Source: JACQGD01 sp045628725 (GTDB lineage: Bacteria > Patescibacteriota > Saccharimonadia > Saccharimonadales > Saccharimonadaceae). From it: 44,785 bases of DNA. Below are positions 32,143 to 39,458 of the stretch, one piece after another; the stretch's first letter is position 1, and each line of letters starts with the position of its first letter. The notes under the pieces are model-generated. The model did no database searches. It was not told where the DNA came from and saw only the letters and a program-made list of their open reading frames with translations. The stretch is from positions 1 to 44,785 of the forward strand of contig JAZQPT010000051.1 of assembly GCA_045628725.1 (NCBI GenBank), written 5' to 3'. The position numbers and the translations under genes are program-made.

Positions 32143-33890
32143 TATTTTTCTCCTCGAATTAACTGATTAATCTGCATCAGTATTTTATTAGCAACTTCGT
32201 TATCACCACGTTCGCGCGCGGCTTTTTCTTCACGAATTAGATCTTCTTTTGTTTCAGTTTTTTGGTAGTTTGCTTGTAATGACCGTATAACGTCGCGAGC
32301 GGTGTTAACGCGATGTGACTCGCTCCACTCCAATTTGTCGATATCGGGGTTTAGTAATACCATTGTCACATACTTTTCGTATGAGCGCAAGTCGTCTGGC
32401 ACCGCGTCGACTACCGTTCCGTGGTGCTTTGCAATGTAGGTAGCAACTGCGCGTTCCGCCTCGCCGTGGAAAATCGCCGGGTCAATCGACATAAAGATAT
32501 CTTGGACATGTGGATCGACTAGCGCAGACGCAAGTAGTGCATCGATATTATGATCGCGCTTCATCGGAGCGCTGTCGGTATTTGTGACCGATTGCTTTAG
32601 TGGTCGATCAGGGACTGATTTTGCCGTCGGCTGATCCAATTTTCGGTTGAGTGAGTCAAGGCTCGTATCAGCTTGTTCGGCAATTCGTTTTAAATAAAAT
32701 TCTTGTTCAACCGGATCACGCAGCTCGCGAACGACATTCAAACCAGCCGTTGTAAATGCCCGCTGCCCTGCGGCTGTTGCCATATTTTCACGTGCCGAGT
32801 ACTGACTAAGAATCCATTCAACAACAGGCACCGCTGTGTCGATTGCATGCTGCCACAATGCAGGGTCTTGCTGTATCAACTCATCGGGATCTTTTGCAGT
32901 ATCAGGCAGTGTCACTACCTTGATATCAACGCCAACCTCTTGGGCGATAGGGATAGACCGTTCCGTCGCCGCTATACCCGCTTTATCCCCGTCAAATGCG
33001 AGTTTTACGTTGCCACTTAATCGCGATAATGCGCGCAAGTGATGTTCTGTCATTGCCGTCCCCGCAGTCGCAACGACGGGTTGAATATTCACCTGATGAC
33101 TACTCACAACATCTAAATTACCTTCAACGATGACACTGTAATCAACTTTACGAATCGCCTCTTTAGCCTGCGATAGTCCGAATACGTGCCGACCCTTGTC
33201 ATACAGCAATGTTTGCGGCGTGTTTAAGTATTTTGGCGCTTTAGGATCGTCTTCGATAATACGAGCCGTAAAGCCAATAACCTGCCCCGTTCCATCCATT
33301 AACGGCACCATCATTCGCCCACGGAACATATCGCCGCCAAAGCGATTTGTCAGACCTGCATCGGCCAACTCTTTGCGAGTGTATCCCTTTTTCGTCAAAA
33401 ACTGCACCAGCGCATCGCCTGTTGTCGGCGCATATCCGATTCTAAATTCCTGAACAATTGCTTTGCTAAGTCGACGTTTTTTAAATACATATTCAAGCGC
33501 ATGTTGATTACTCAAAAGACTTTGCTGGTAATATTTCGCCGCTAGATCACTTGCCGCCAGTAGACGCTTTTTTCGCTGCGCAACTTCTTGGCCACCTTGG
33601 CTTTGATACATACTTAAATCAACGCCTGCTTTACGGGCAAGATGTTCGAGTGCTTGACGAAAATCCATACCTTCGACTTCCATTATAAAAGCAAAGACGT
33701 CCCCACCTTTATTCGAAGAGAAATCGTGCCAAATGTGCTTGTCCGGACTGACGAAAAAACTAGGCGTACGCTCGCCACTAAAAGGGCTTAGCCCTTTGAA
33801 GCTCCGGCCCGCTCGTTTTAGCTGCACATATTCGCCCACAACATCTTCGATATTTAGTCGTGACCGAACTTCTTCCTTGGCATCCTGCAT
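32142..33890 (-). CDS. dnaG: DNA primase lacking the zinc-binding residues
   Basis: Makes RNA primers at the fork. 582 aa. The N-terminal CHC2 domain keeps its fold residues (YVQLKRAGRSFKGL, ERTPSFFVSPDK, KGGDVFAFIM), but all four zinc ligands are changed: Ser35 and Ser38 in SPFS for CPFH, and Asp56 and Ser59 in DFSS for CFGC. The polymerase core is intact (FGGDMFRGRMMVPL; TOPRIM with EGNLDVV and FDGDKAG). The C-terminal helicase-interaction region is divergent. TATACT (33897-33902) ends 6 bases before the ATG, so it is predicted leaderless. First gene of the dnaG-rpoD-kinase unit. Confidence 0.95.
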   Translation of the reverse strand: MQDAKEEVRSRLNIEDVVGEYVQLKRAGRSFKGLSPFSGERTPSFFVSPDKHIWHDFSSNKGGDVFAFIMEVEGMDFRQALEHLARKAGVDLSMYQSQGGQEVAQRKKRLLAASDLAAKYYQQSLLSNQHALEYVFKKRRLSKAIVQEFRIGYAPTTGDALVQFLTKKGYTRKELADAGLTNRFGGDMFRGRMMVPLMDGTGQVIGFTARIIEDDPKAPKYLNTPQTLLYDKGRHVFGLSQAKEAIRKVDYSVIVEGNLDVVSSHQVNIQPVVATAGTAMTEHHLRALSRLSGNVKLAFDGDKAGIAATERSIPIAQEVGVDIKVVTLPDTAKDPDELIQQDPALWQHAIDTAVPVVEWILSQYSARENMATAAGQRAFTTAGLNVVRELRDPVEQEFYLKRIAEQADTSLDSLNRKLDQPTAKSVPDRPLKQSVTNTDSAPMKRDHNIDALLASALVDPHVQDIFMSIDPAIFHGEAERAVATYIAKHHGTVVDAVPDDLRSYEKYVTMVLLNPDIDKLEWSESHRVNTARDVIRSLQANYQKTETKEDLIREEKAARERGDNEVANKILMQINQLIRGEK

Positions 33891-33990
33891 ATCACTAGTA
33901 TACCCCTGTTATCAACTCTGCGCCACACCCGATGTCAACCACCACCGCCCTCTTCACTTTTTATCCCTATTATGCTTAAATAAGAGTCAA

Positions 33991-34746
33991 ATGTATCCAA
34001 ACCAACAACAACCTCAACCACCACAAACACCACCGCAATCTCCAGGCGGCTATCCTCCTCAACCACCCCAGTCGCAGCCTCAAAATCCATACGCACAGCC
34101 AAGCGTTAATCTTCCTCCTCAGCAACCAGGATACGGTCCTCAGCCCGCAGCTACGTATGCTGTCGACTACCTTGAGCAAATTGCCCCACCACCCCCACAA
34201 GGCAAGTTCCTTAGCGGGTCATTCGGTAAAATTATCATCGGCTTAGGCATTGTCCTTGTTTTGGCGGTTAGCATAATCGCTGCCAGTGGTGGCGCCAAGC
34301 GCACTGCAGACCTCGAAAATGTCGCCGTACGACTTGATAATATGCAGACCGTTACAAAATCTACACAAAAGAATCTTAAAAGTGGCAAGCTGCTCGCGAC
34401 AAACAGTAATTATCAAATATGGATAGCAAACGCTAATCGTGACGCCTACGACCTACTCGCTCAAGCAGAGGTCAAAAAAAGCGACATGAACAAAAAGATG
34501 ATCGCCTCCGAAAAAGACAACGGCAAAAAACTCACCGCTACGTTTGACGATGCGCGGTTAAATGCCAATCTGGACCGTGTATACGCACGCGAAATGGCCT
34601 ATCAAACACAAATGCTCATTACTGAATATAATAAGATAAATAAAACCTCAGAAGCAAAAGCTATTCGCGAGTACGCCAAAAAAGCGAGTACCGATCTAAC
34701 ACCTATTCAAAAATCATTCTCTGAATACGACGACAGTATTAATTAA
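33991..34746 (+). CDS. Membrane protein with a Pro/Gln-rich N-terminus
   Basis: 251 aa from the ATG at 33991; the open frame extends further upstream only across the complementary strand of dnaG. Residues 1-60 are proline-, glutamine- and asparagine-rich (MYPNQQQPQPPQTPP). A helix at about residues 79-100 (IIIGLGIVLVLAVSIIAAS) follows, then a 150-residue extracytoplasmic helical domain with many Lys, Ala and Asn (DLENVAVRLDNMQTVTK; FSEYDDSIN at the end). No family is named. A TATTAT lies about 20 bases upstream. Its stop codon overlaps that of the convergent yjbR-like gene. Confidence 0.75.
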   Translation: MYPNQQQPQPPQTPPQSPGGYPPQPPQSQPQNPYAQPSVNLPPQQPGYGPQPAATYAVDYLEQIAPPPPQGKFLSGSFGKIIIGLGIVLVLAVSIIAASGGAKRTADLENVAVRLDNMQTVTKSTQKNLKSGKLLATNSNYQIWIANANRDAYDLLAQAEVKKSDMNKKMIASEKDNGKKLTATFDDARLNANLDRVYAREMAYQTQMLITEYNKINKTSEAKAIREYAKKASTDLTPIQKSFSEYDDSIN

Positions 34747-35096
34747 TTTGTCATGCCGGGTTTGATATCACCCGTCACTAGTCCATAGCTTAATCTCGCA
34801 AGGTCGATAATCTCATCAACGCTCAACTGACCTGAGCAAATAATAGTATTCCAGTTCTTTTTATTTAGGTGATGGCCTGGCAATACTGTTTCGTATCGCT
34901 CACGCAACATCTCTGCTAGCTTTGGGTCACACTTCAAACTGACGCGTAGCGGTTTGGTGTTCACGGCAACAATAGCAACGATTGCGCCTTCCGGCTTGTC
35001 GCCGTATTTATATACAGCCGTATCTTCTCCAAACGGATAGTCCAGCCATACGTTTGGTTGATTCATCATAAATTCTTCAAATTCTTTATGTGTCAT
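34743..35096 (-). CDS. MmcQ/YjbR family protein
   Basis: 117 aa, the usual size. MTHKEFEEFMMNQPNVWLDY begins it, then FGEDTAVYKYGDK, SLKCDPKLAEMLRERY, VLPGHHLNKKNWNTI and a final helix. These are the family hallmarks of the CyaY-like fold, which has been described as DNA-binding in some members. The function is not settled. The start overlaps orn by four bases (ATGA), so it is translationally coupled to orn. Its stop overlaps the stop of the convergent gene. Confidence 0.88.
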   Translation of the reverse strand: MTHKEFEEFMMNQPNVWLDYPFGEDTAVYKYGDKPEGAIVAIVAVNTKPLRVSLKCDPKLAEMLRERYETVLPGHHLNKKNWNTIICSGQLSVDEIIDLARLSYGLVTGDIKPGMTN

Positions 35097-35641
35097 ATCT
35101 TCATCTTTCCTAAATAGTACTTCAGCTCCATGATACTTCCACGGATGTCGCCGAGTGCGCGGTGCTCTTCGGGTTTACTAAAGCGTTTCTTGTACTTACC
35201 TTCCATCACGACTTTCCATGCCGTTACGTCGAGCATACGGTAGTGCAGGCGTTCGTCGAGTCGAGGCCATTCGTTAATGATAAACCGACGATCTTGGTGA
35301 ATAGAATTACCCGCCAGTAGCACTGGCTTACCGTCTTCAAAGTGCTCATCAAGAAATGCGATTAGTTCATTTTCTACCGTTCGGGCATTCTTTGCCTGCT
35401 CAGAATTATTCTGCGCCAACAACTGGTCGCGCGCCTCGGGGTTAGCATCCCAGAACGCTTTACCAATCTTCATGCGCGCTTCAACCAATCGTGGCCCTAC
35501 TTTTACCGCCGCTTCATACGTTGCGATTTCGTTAAAATCCCAGTCGGTCGCAATCGCCGCTACTTCTAGAATTCGATCATCAGTTGGGTCAAGACCCGTC
35601 ATCTCTAGGTCAACCCATAAAATCTTTGCTTTTTTTGTCAT
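35093..35641 (-). CDS. orn: Oligoribonuclease
   Basis: A 3'-5' exonuclease of the DEDDh class that finishes RNA decay by degrading 2-5-mers to nucleotides, complementing PNPase in this window. 182 aa, the normal length. The DEDDh residues are visible: WVDLEMTGLD (Asp, Glu), NSIHQDRRFI (Asp) and EEHRALGDIRGSI (His, Asp). TATACT (35651-35656) ends 9 bases before the ATG with no Shine-Dalgarno. The 151 bases between it and msrB hold no clear gene. Confidence 0.96.
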   Translation of the reverse strand: MTKKAKILWVDLEMTGLDPTDDRILEVAAIATDWDFNEIATYEAAVKVGPRLVEARMKIGKAFWDANPEARDQLLAQNNSEQAKNARTVENELIAFLDEHFEDGKPVLLAGNSIHQDRRFIINEWPRLDERLHYRMLDVTAWKVVMEGKYKKRFSKPEEHRALGDIRGSIMELKYYLGKMKI

Positions 35642-35792
35642 ATAAGTACTAGTATACCCTAGTAAATAGCATGAATCTAGCTAGCGACTACACTCAAACT
35701 ACCCACTAACAGTGATACTCGTAATGTTTCCTACGCTCTTACTACACTACGTAACGCCAAAAAGCGTCGTGACGCCCTCGCAATTCTAAGAT

Positions 35793-36197
35793 CTATGCGC
35801 TGATCTTGTCCGGAGTAAACTGCAAACTCAGCGAATTAATACAGTACCGCTGATCCGTTGGTACGCCCAGGCCTTCGCCTTCGAACACATGTCCTAGGTG
35901 ACTTCCGCAGTTCATGCAGGTGACTTCGGTACGTACCATCTCTAGACTCTCATCAGAACTCAGTAGCACTGTACCGGGGATCGCATCGTAAAAACTAGGC
36001 CAACCACAATGTGCTTCAAATTTCTTGTCACTGTCGAATAATGCTGCGCCACACGCTCCGCAGCTATAACTGCCAGAATCAAAAAGACTGTCGTATTCAC
36101 CAGTAAATGCAGGTTCTGTCCCCTTTTCACGTAGTACATGATACTGCTCGGGCGTCAGCTCATCTTCCCATTCACTCTCAGTTTTATTTATACTCAT
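35793..36197 (-). CDS. msrB: Peptide-methionine (R)-S-oxide reductase
   Basis: Repairs methionine-R-sulfoxide in oxidised proteins. 134 aa. Two structural zinc CxxC pairs (SCGACG and CMNCG), HCGWPSFYDAI, GSHLGHVFEGEG and the catalytic Cys in RYCINSLSLQF are all present. The start was moved from an upstream ATG (36218) to 36195-36197, because TATAAT (36204-36209) ends 6 bases before this ATG, so the upstream one would lie on the wrong side of the transcript start. A predicted leaderless gene, and a clean example of promoter position deciding the start. Confidence 0.95.
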   Translation of the reverse strand: MSINKTESEWEDELTPEQYHVLREKGTEPAFTGEYDSLFDSGSYSCGACGAALFDSDKKFEAHCGWPSFYDAIPGTVLLSSDESLEMVRTEVTCMNCGSHLGHVFEGEGLGVPTDQRYCINSLSLQFTPDKISA

Positions 36198-36267
36198 ATA
36201 TCTATTATACTCCGTCAATGTTTTAGGCGCATGGCACAGGTATTGACTCTCTTACAGTGAAGACCCG

Positions 36268-36717
36268 CTACTCTTTCTTTTTATCCAGACGATCCAGCTT
36301 CGCCAAATGTATGAACAGATAAATAACAAATGCCGTCGCTACCAGAGTAATCGCAGACGACACAAACGCCCCCCACTTAAAATCAGCCGTTCGACCCCAT
36401 AGCTCGACATGCCAAATATTCGCCTCAAGCCCTTCACGCGTTCCAACAATAAATTGAACAATAGGATTAATAAATCCTTCAACTAACGATTTTACTGTCG
36501 CACCTGCAGCAGTACCGATCGCCAGACCAACTGCTAACCCAACGACACCTTGCGCACGCAGAAATTCAAGAAATCCACTACCGGTTTTTGCACCGGGTAC
36601 TTTTGCAACTCGTGCTTTTGCCGCCTGCGCTTTTTTGACAGCCTGTGCCTTTCGGCCTGCTTTTAGAGGCTGTTTATTGTCAGTTTTATCAGTCGTATCG
36701 GTCTTTTGCTTCGCCAT
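36268..36717 (-). CDS. mscL: Large-conductance mechanosensitive channel with a basic N-terminal extension
   Basis: An osmotic emergency valve in the inner membrane, pentameric. 149 aa. The MscL core starts at about residue 47 (GFLEFLRAQGVVGLAVGLAIGTA, TM1 with its glycine/alanine pattern) and continues SLVEGFINPIVQF, a periplasmic loop, and TM2 (AITLVATAFVIYLFIHL) with a basic end. The first 45 residues are an added Lys/Ala/Gln-rich segment (KAQAVKKAQAAKARVAK), similar in style to the S20 tail. AAGGAG precedes the ATG and a TATAAT lies upstream, so it has a short leader. Confidence 0.9.
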   Translation of the reverse strand: MAKQKTDTTDKTDNKQPLKAGRKAQAVKKAQAAKARVAKVPGAKTGSGFLEFLRAQGVVGLAVGLAIGTAAGATVKSLVEGFINPIVQFIVGTREGLEANIWHVELWGRTADFKWGAFVSSAITLVATAFVIYLFIHLAKLDRLDKKKE

Positions 36718-36780
36718 AAACGCTCCTTAGTTCTCTATAGATTATATCAAATTGAATGGGTGGAGGAGAAGTACCGCTAA

Positions 36781-36815
36781 AAGGTGGGCGGGGCGCTCGT
36801 GGCAACCCGCCCACC
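36781..36815 (-). terminator. GC-rich hairpin after the small basic protein gene, with an alternative fold
   Basis: An 11-bp stem, AGGTGGGCGGG/CCCGCCCACCT, around a 13-base loop, followed by TTTTAG on the minus strand: a weak intrinsic terminator. GGGGCGCT (36789-36796) in it can instead pair perfectly with AGCGCCCC (36842-36849), which would break the terminator stem. Confidence 0.5.
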
Positions 36816-36863
36816 TAGAGGCACGTTTGCTTTGTAAGCATAGCGCCCCTCGTAACGAACAGT

Positions 36864-37139
36864 CTATTTCAAAGTGAATGTCACTCGTCGCACCTGTGCT
36901 TGACGCGGACCACGATTTTGATAGCGAACCGGTCGCACATCTTCTCGTCGCTTATTCACTTTTTTCTGCGACACCAGCCAGTTGACATAGAAGAACACGT
37001 CTCCCGCTTGATTTCGTTCGAAACCGAGCTTTTCTGCGAGCCTCTCACTATCATCCGTCTCGTAGAAGACGCTGGTGTGTTTTTCGAATGCTTCCAAAAC
37101 CGAAGCGAGCGTGCAGCGCAGGGCAGTCGTTACTGGCAT
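36864..37139 (-). CDS. Small basic hypothetical protein
   Basis: 91 aa from the ATG at 37137-37139, which has a strong GGAGGAG 3 bases before it; longer in-frame starts have none. The N-terminal part is helical (TALRCTLASVLEAFEKH; ERLAEKLGFERN). The last 30 residues are very basic (QKKVNKRREDVRPVRYQNRGPRQ and on to RRVTF), suggesting contact with nucleic acid. No family recognised. It has an unusual 5' region: a 15-base palindrome (37164-37178) just upstream, and the argS terminator before that. Confidence 0.65.
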   Translation of the reverse strand: MPVTTALRCTLASVLEAFEKHTSVFYETDDSERLAEKLGFERNQAGDVFFYVNWLVSQKKVNKRREDVRPVRYQNRGPRQAQVRRVTFTLK

Positions 37140-37163
37140 TTCTCCTCCAAATTGTAATGTTCT

Positions 37164-37178
37164 CCAGGTGCCACCTGG
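37164..37178. promoter_or_regulatory. Perfect palindrome upstream of the small basic protein gene
   Basis: CCAGGTG-C-CACCTGG, two 7-base arms around one base. It has the same geometry as the polA palindrome but a different sequence. It lies 24 bases before the start codon, next to a TACAAT. It could be an operator or a small leader hairpin. Confidence 0.45.
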
Positions 37179-37206
37179 ATGGCCATAGCTACTCGTCACT
37201 TTCAGC

Positions 37207-37232
37207 AAAAAAATCGCCGGATATTCCGGCGA
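37207..37232 (-). terminator. argS terminator
   Basis: CGCCGG/CCGGCG stem around a 5-base loop followed by seven T on the minus strand, about 120 bases past the argS stop. Confidence 0.75.
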
Positions 37233-37263
37233 GGTAGATTGCTGTAAATGATGGTCAGGTAAT

Positions 37264-37338
37264 CTATCTTGCCGGTGCGTCACTAATAATCATGCTGAGC
37301 ACGAAACGGTTAGTGATGACAGTTGAGATATTTCCCAT
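37264..37338 (-). CDS. Possible 24-residue ORF between argS and its terminator
   Basis: ATG at 37336-37338 to TAG at 37264-37266, starting 12 bases after the argS stop and ending about 32 bases before the terminator stem. It has a weak GGGTAGAG before the ATG. No striking amino acid bias that would mark it as an attenuator peptide. It may be chance. Confidence 0.2.
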   Translation of the reverse strand: MGNISTVITNRFVLSMIISDAPAR

Positions 37339-37350
37339 AGCTCTACCCTA

Positions 37351-39018
37351 CTACATTTTATTCGGCGCGACAATACCTAATATCATAAGACCGGCGCGAA
37401 GAGTATCGCCGTACAGTGTTACGATACCGGCACGGTGCAGCTCATACTCATTGCCGACGACCTGATTTTTTTCGTAGTAGCGGTTAAATTCTTGGGCGAG
37501 CTCAAACAGATAATTACAGATATGGTGCGGTGCAAGTTCTTTCATCGCAAGCTCGGTAACTTCGCGGTATTCCCCTAGCTTTCGTACGAGCGCACGGTCT
37601 TCGTCTCGCACTTCAGTTGGCACAATAACCGTACCAGTTACCTTTTCTAGAATACGACGAGCCCTAGCATGCGCATACTGCAAATACGGCCCAGAATTAC
37701 CCTGCAAGCTTACCGTCTCCTTAAGGTCAAATGAAATGTCCCCACCCAAACGATACTTCGCGAATGCATACTTTATCGCACCAAGCGTCACGTCATTTAC
37801 CAGCGCTTCATCCTCGACAAGTTCTTTGACTTTTTCGCGCACAACCTCAATCACATCGATACCACGCGCGACGTTACCGAGGCGTGAACTCATTTTTGAT
37901 CCATCGGCAAATCGTACCGTGCCGTTCGTCATGTGGGTCATCGTACCAGCAAGCTCAGGGCGGAATGTTTCTGCCGCCGCATATACAACGCGCATATATT
38001 CTTTTTGGTCGTTACCCGTTATCAGGTAACGATGATCAAAATCGTAATCCGCTTTTTCTTTCCAGATAACACCGATATCTTTGGTCTCGTAAGTAGGGAG
38101 ACCTTTTGAAGTAATGAACACACGTGTATGCAAATGCTTCGACTCATCGCCCTCAAACACAACAGCGCCCTCAGATTCTTTTAACTTACCGGCGGCGAGC
38201 TGTTCTCGCACCACCTCAAGCCCAATAGGTGCCGTTTCGCTCTCTGGATAATAATGTAGCGGCGCAACATCGACCAGCTTGTAGAACGCATCGAAATAAT
38301 CATAACTCCATTGGCGCGTTGTCCAATATAGTTGCGCAAGCGGTGATTCATGATCGTTCGTATCATGGAATCCATAAATTGTTTTGTTCAGATCATCAAT
38401 CGTTTGTTTAGCCTGCTCGTTGTTTTCATACGCACTCGCACCGCTCACGTACTGCTGGCTAATCCAATTAGCCCGTACGAACGGTTCGTCAGCTACTTCA
38501 GTAGTAAGAAGTTCCGGATGCTCTCCGCCAAGTTTTTCTACCATGCCATAGAGACATTTCGCAACATGTAGCCCAACGTCCCCGCCAAAGCTTGTACGGT
38601 GCAAGTTCGCCCCGCCCACTAGGAAAAGTCGCGATAAAATATCACCAAAAATCGTCTGGTATAAATGACCTGTATGAAGCTCCTTGAAAGCATTCGGACA
38701 GCTGTACTCAAACACAATCTTCTGTCCAGCGTATAGAGGGTGTGGCTCACTACGCGTTAGCTCAAGTAACGCACCTTCAGAAAGTGTAATATTAATAAAT
38801 CCAGGCCCAGCAACCGTTACATCGCTGTAATCACCGCTTGCTTTTAGGTTTTCTGCAAGCGCCTCGGCAATCTCTCGCGGGTTCTTGCCAACCGATTTTG
38901 CTAACTGCAACGCAACATTTGTCGCATAATCACCAAACTGTGGGTCAGGGCGTGAGACATTCACCGCGATATCAGTATCGAATAACTCTTTTACTATTTG
39001 GGCAATTTTTTCATTCAT
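37351..39018 (-). CDS. argS: Arginyl-tRNA synthetase
   Basis: Class I synthetase that charges tRNA-Arg. 555 aa. The N-terminal Add-1 domain is followed by the HIGH motif in the form HTGH (FKELHTGHLYQTIF, near residue 117), the Rossmann fold, the KMSKS-like KMSSRLGN, and the DALR anticodon-binding domain at the end, with NRYYEKNQVVGNEYELHRAG. I start at the second ATG (39016-39018), because TATAAT (39026-39031) ends 7 bases before it and only one base before the first ATG (39022-39024). Predicted leaderless. Confidence 0.96.
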   Translation of the reverse strand: MNEKIAQIVKELFDTDIAVNVSRPDPQFGDYATNVALQLAKSVGKNPREIAEALAENLKASGDYSDVTVAGPGFINITLSEGALLELTRSEPHPLYAGQKIVFEYSCPNAFKELHTGHLYQTIFGDILSRLFLVGGANLHRTSFGGDVGLHVAKCLYGMVEKLGGEHPELLTTEVADEPFVRANWISQQYVSGASAYENNEQAKQTIDDLNKTIYGFHDTNDHESPLAQLYWTTRQWSYDYFDAFYKLVDVAPLHYYPESETAPIGLEVVREQLAAGKLKESEGAVVFEGDESKHLHTRVFITSKGLPTYETKDIGVIWKEKADYDFDHRYLITGNDQKEYMRVVYAAAETFRPELAGTMTHMTNGTVRFADGSKMSSRLGNVARGIDVIEVVREKVKELVEDEALVNDVTLGAIKYAFAKYRLGGDISFDLKETVSLQGNSGPYLQYAHARARRILEKVTGTVIVPTEVRDEDRALVRKLGEYREVTELAMKELAPHHICNYLFELAQEFNRYYEKNQVVGNEYELHRAGIVTLYGDTLRAGLMILGIVAPNKM

Positions 39019-39141
39019 TGTCATTATTATAACAGAGGCGATACGAGTGGTGAAACTGTAGCATTTTCAGCCAGCACCGCTCTTTCCATATTTAAACACC
39101 ACAAGATATATATTAATCCCAGGCAACAACCCTTCAGTAAA

Positions 39142-39175
39142 TAAAAACTCCCCGGTATACACCAGAGAGTTTTTA
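39142..39175. terminator. Terminator after the 62-residue gene
   Basis: TAAAAACTC/GAGTTTTTA arms, 9 bp, around a 16-base loop, with T runs. It lies just past the stop at 39186. The 117 bases between it and the argS promoter hold nothing I recognise. Confidence 0.7.
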
Positions 39176-39185
39176 ATACGAACTC

Positions 39186-39374
39186 TTAGAATCCCGAATC
39201 AACACCAGGCTCGAACTGATATTCTTGTTCAGCTGATGCATATTCTAATTCGAGTGCGTCGCCCATTACCCCACCAGATACAGGGCTAATGCCCTTCACA
39301 TTATGGAGCAAATAACGTAGTACGCGGTTGTCGTCGTGAAAATTTACTGTATCGGTGTGTTGGTTGTTTTGCAT
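39186..39374 (-). CDS. Small acidic hypothetical protein
   Basis: 62 aa, acidic, with VLRYLLHNVKGISPVSGG in the middle and a final YQFEPGVDSGF. No membrane segment or known motif. It has a consensus promoter and its own terminator, so it is probably expressed as a separate short mRNA. The leader contains TAAAAA repeated in tandem and no Shine-Dalgarno. Confidence 0.6.
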   Translation of the reverse strand: MQNNQHTDTVNFHDDNRVLRYLLHNVKGISPVSGGVMGDALELEYASAEQEYQFEPGVDSGF

Positions 39375-39410
39375 GGTTTTTTATTTTTATTTTTATTACC
39401 TTATAGATTC

Positions 39411-39439
39411 ATTATAGCACTAATGGTAATAAATGTCAA
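39411..39439 (-). promoter_or_regulatory. Consensus promoter of the 62-residue gene
   Basis: TTGACA (39434-39439), 17-base spacer ending in TGC, TATAAT (39411-39416) on the minus strand: both hexamers perfect. The leader to the ATG is about 30 bases. Confidence 0.75.
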
Positions 39440-39458
39440 CCCTTGCTGTATGTACCGC

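Noticed and set aside
33733..33990. The long upstream extension of the open frame of the Pro/Gln-rich membrane protein.
   Set aside because: It is the complement of dnaG coding sequence. The natural start is the ATG at 33991.
35671..35802. A plus-strand frame in the orn-msrB gap that reads like a protein C-terminus (LTTLRNAKKRRDALAILRSMR).
   Set aside because: It has no start codon, is preceded by a stop, is out of frame with the only nearby ATG (35671), and runs into the end of msrB. It could be a relic, but nothing else supports it.
36781..36849. A known riboswitch or structured RNA class.
   Set aside because: The stems are strong, but I cannot match the conserved core of any named class. 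I only report the hairpins.
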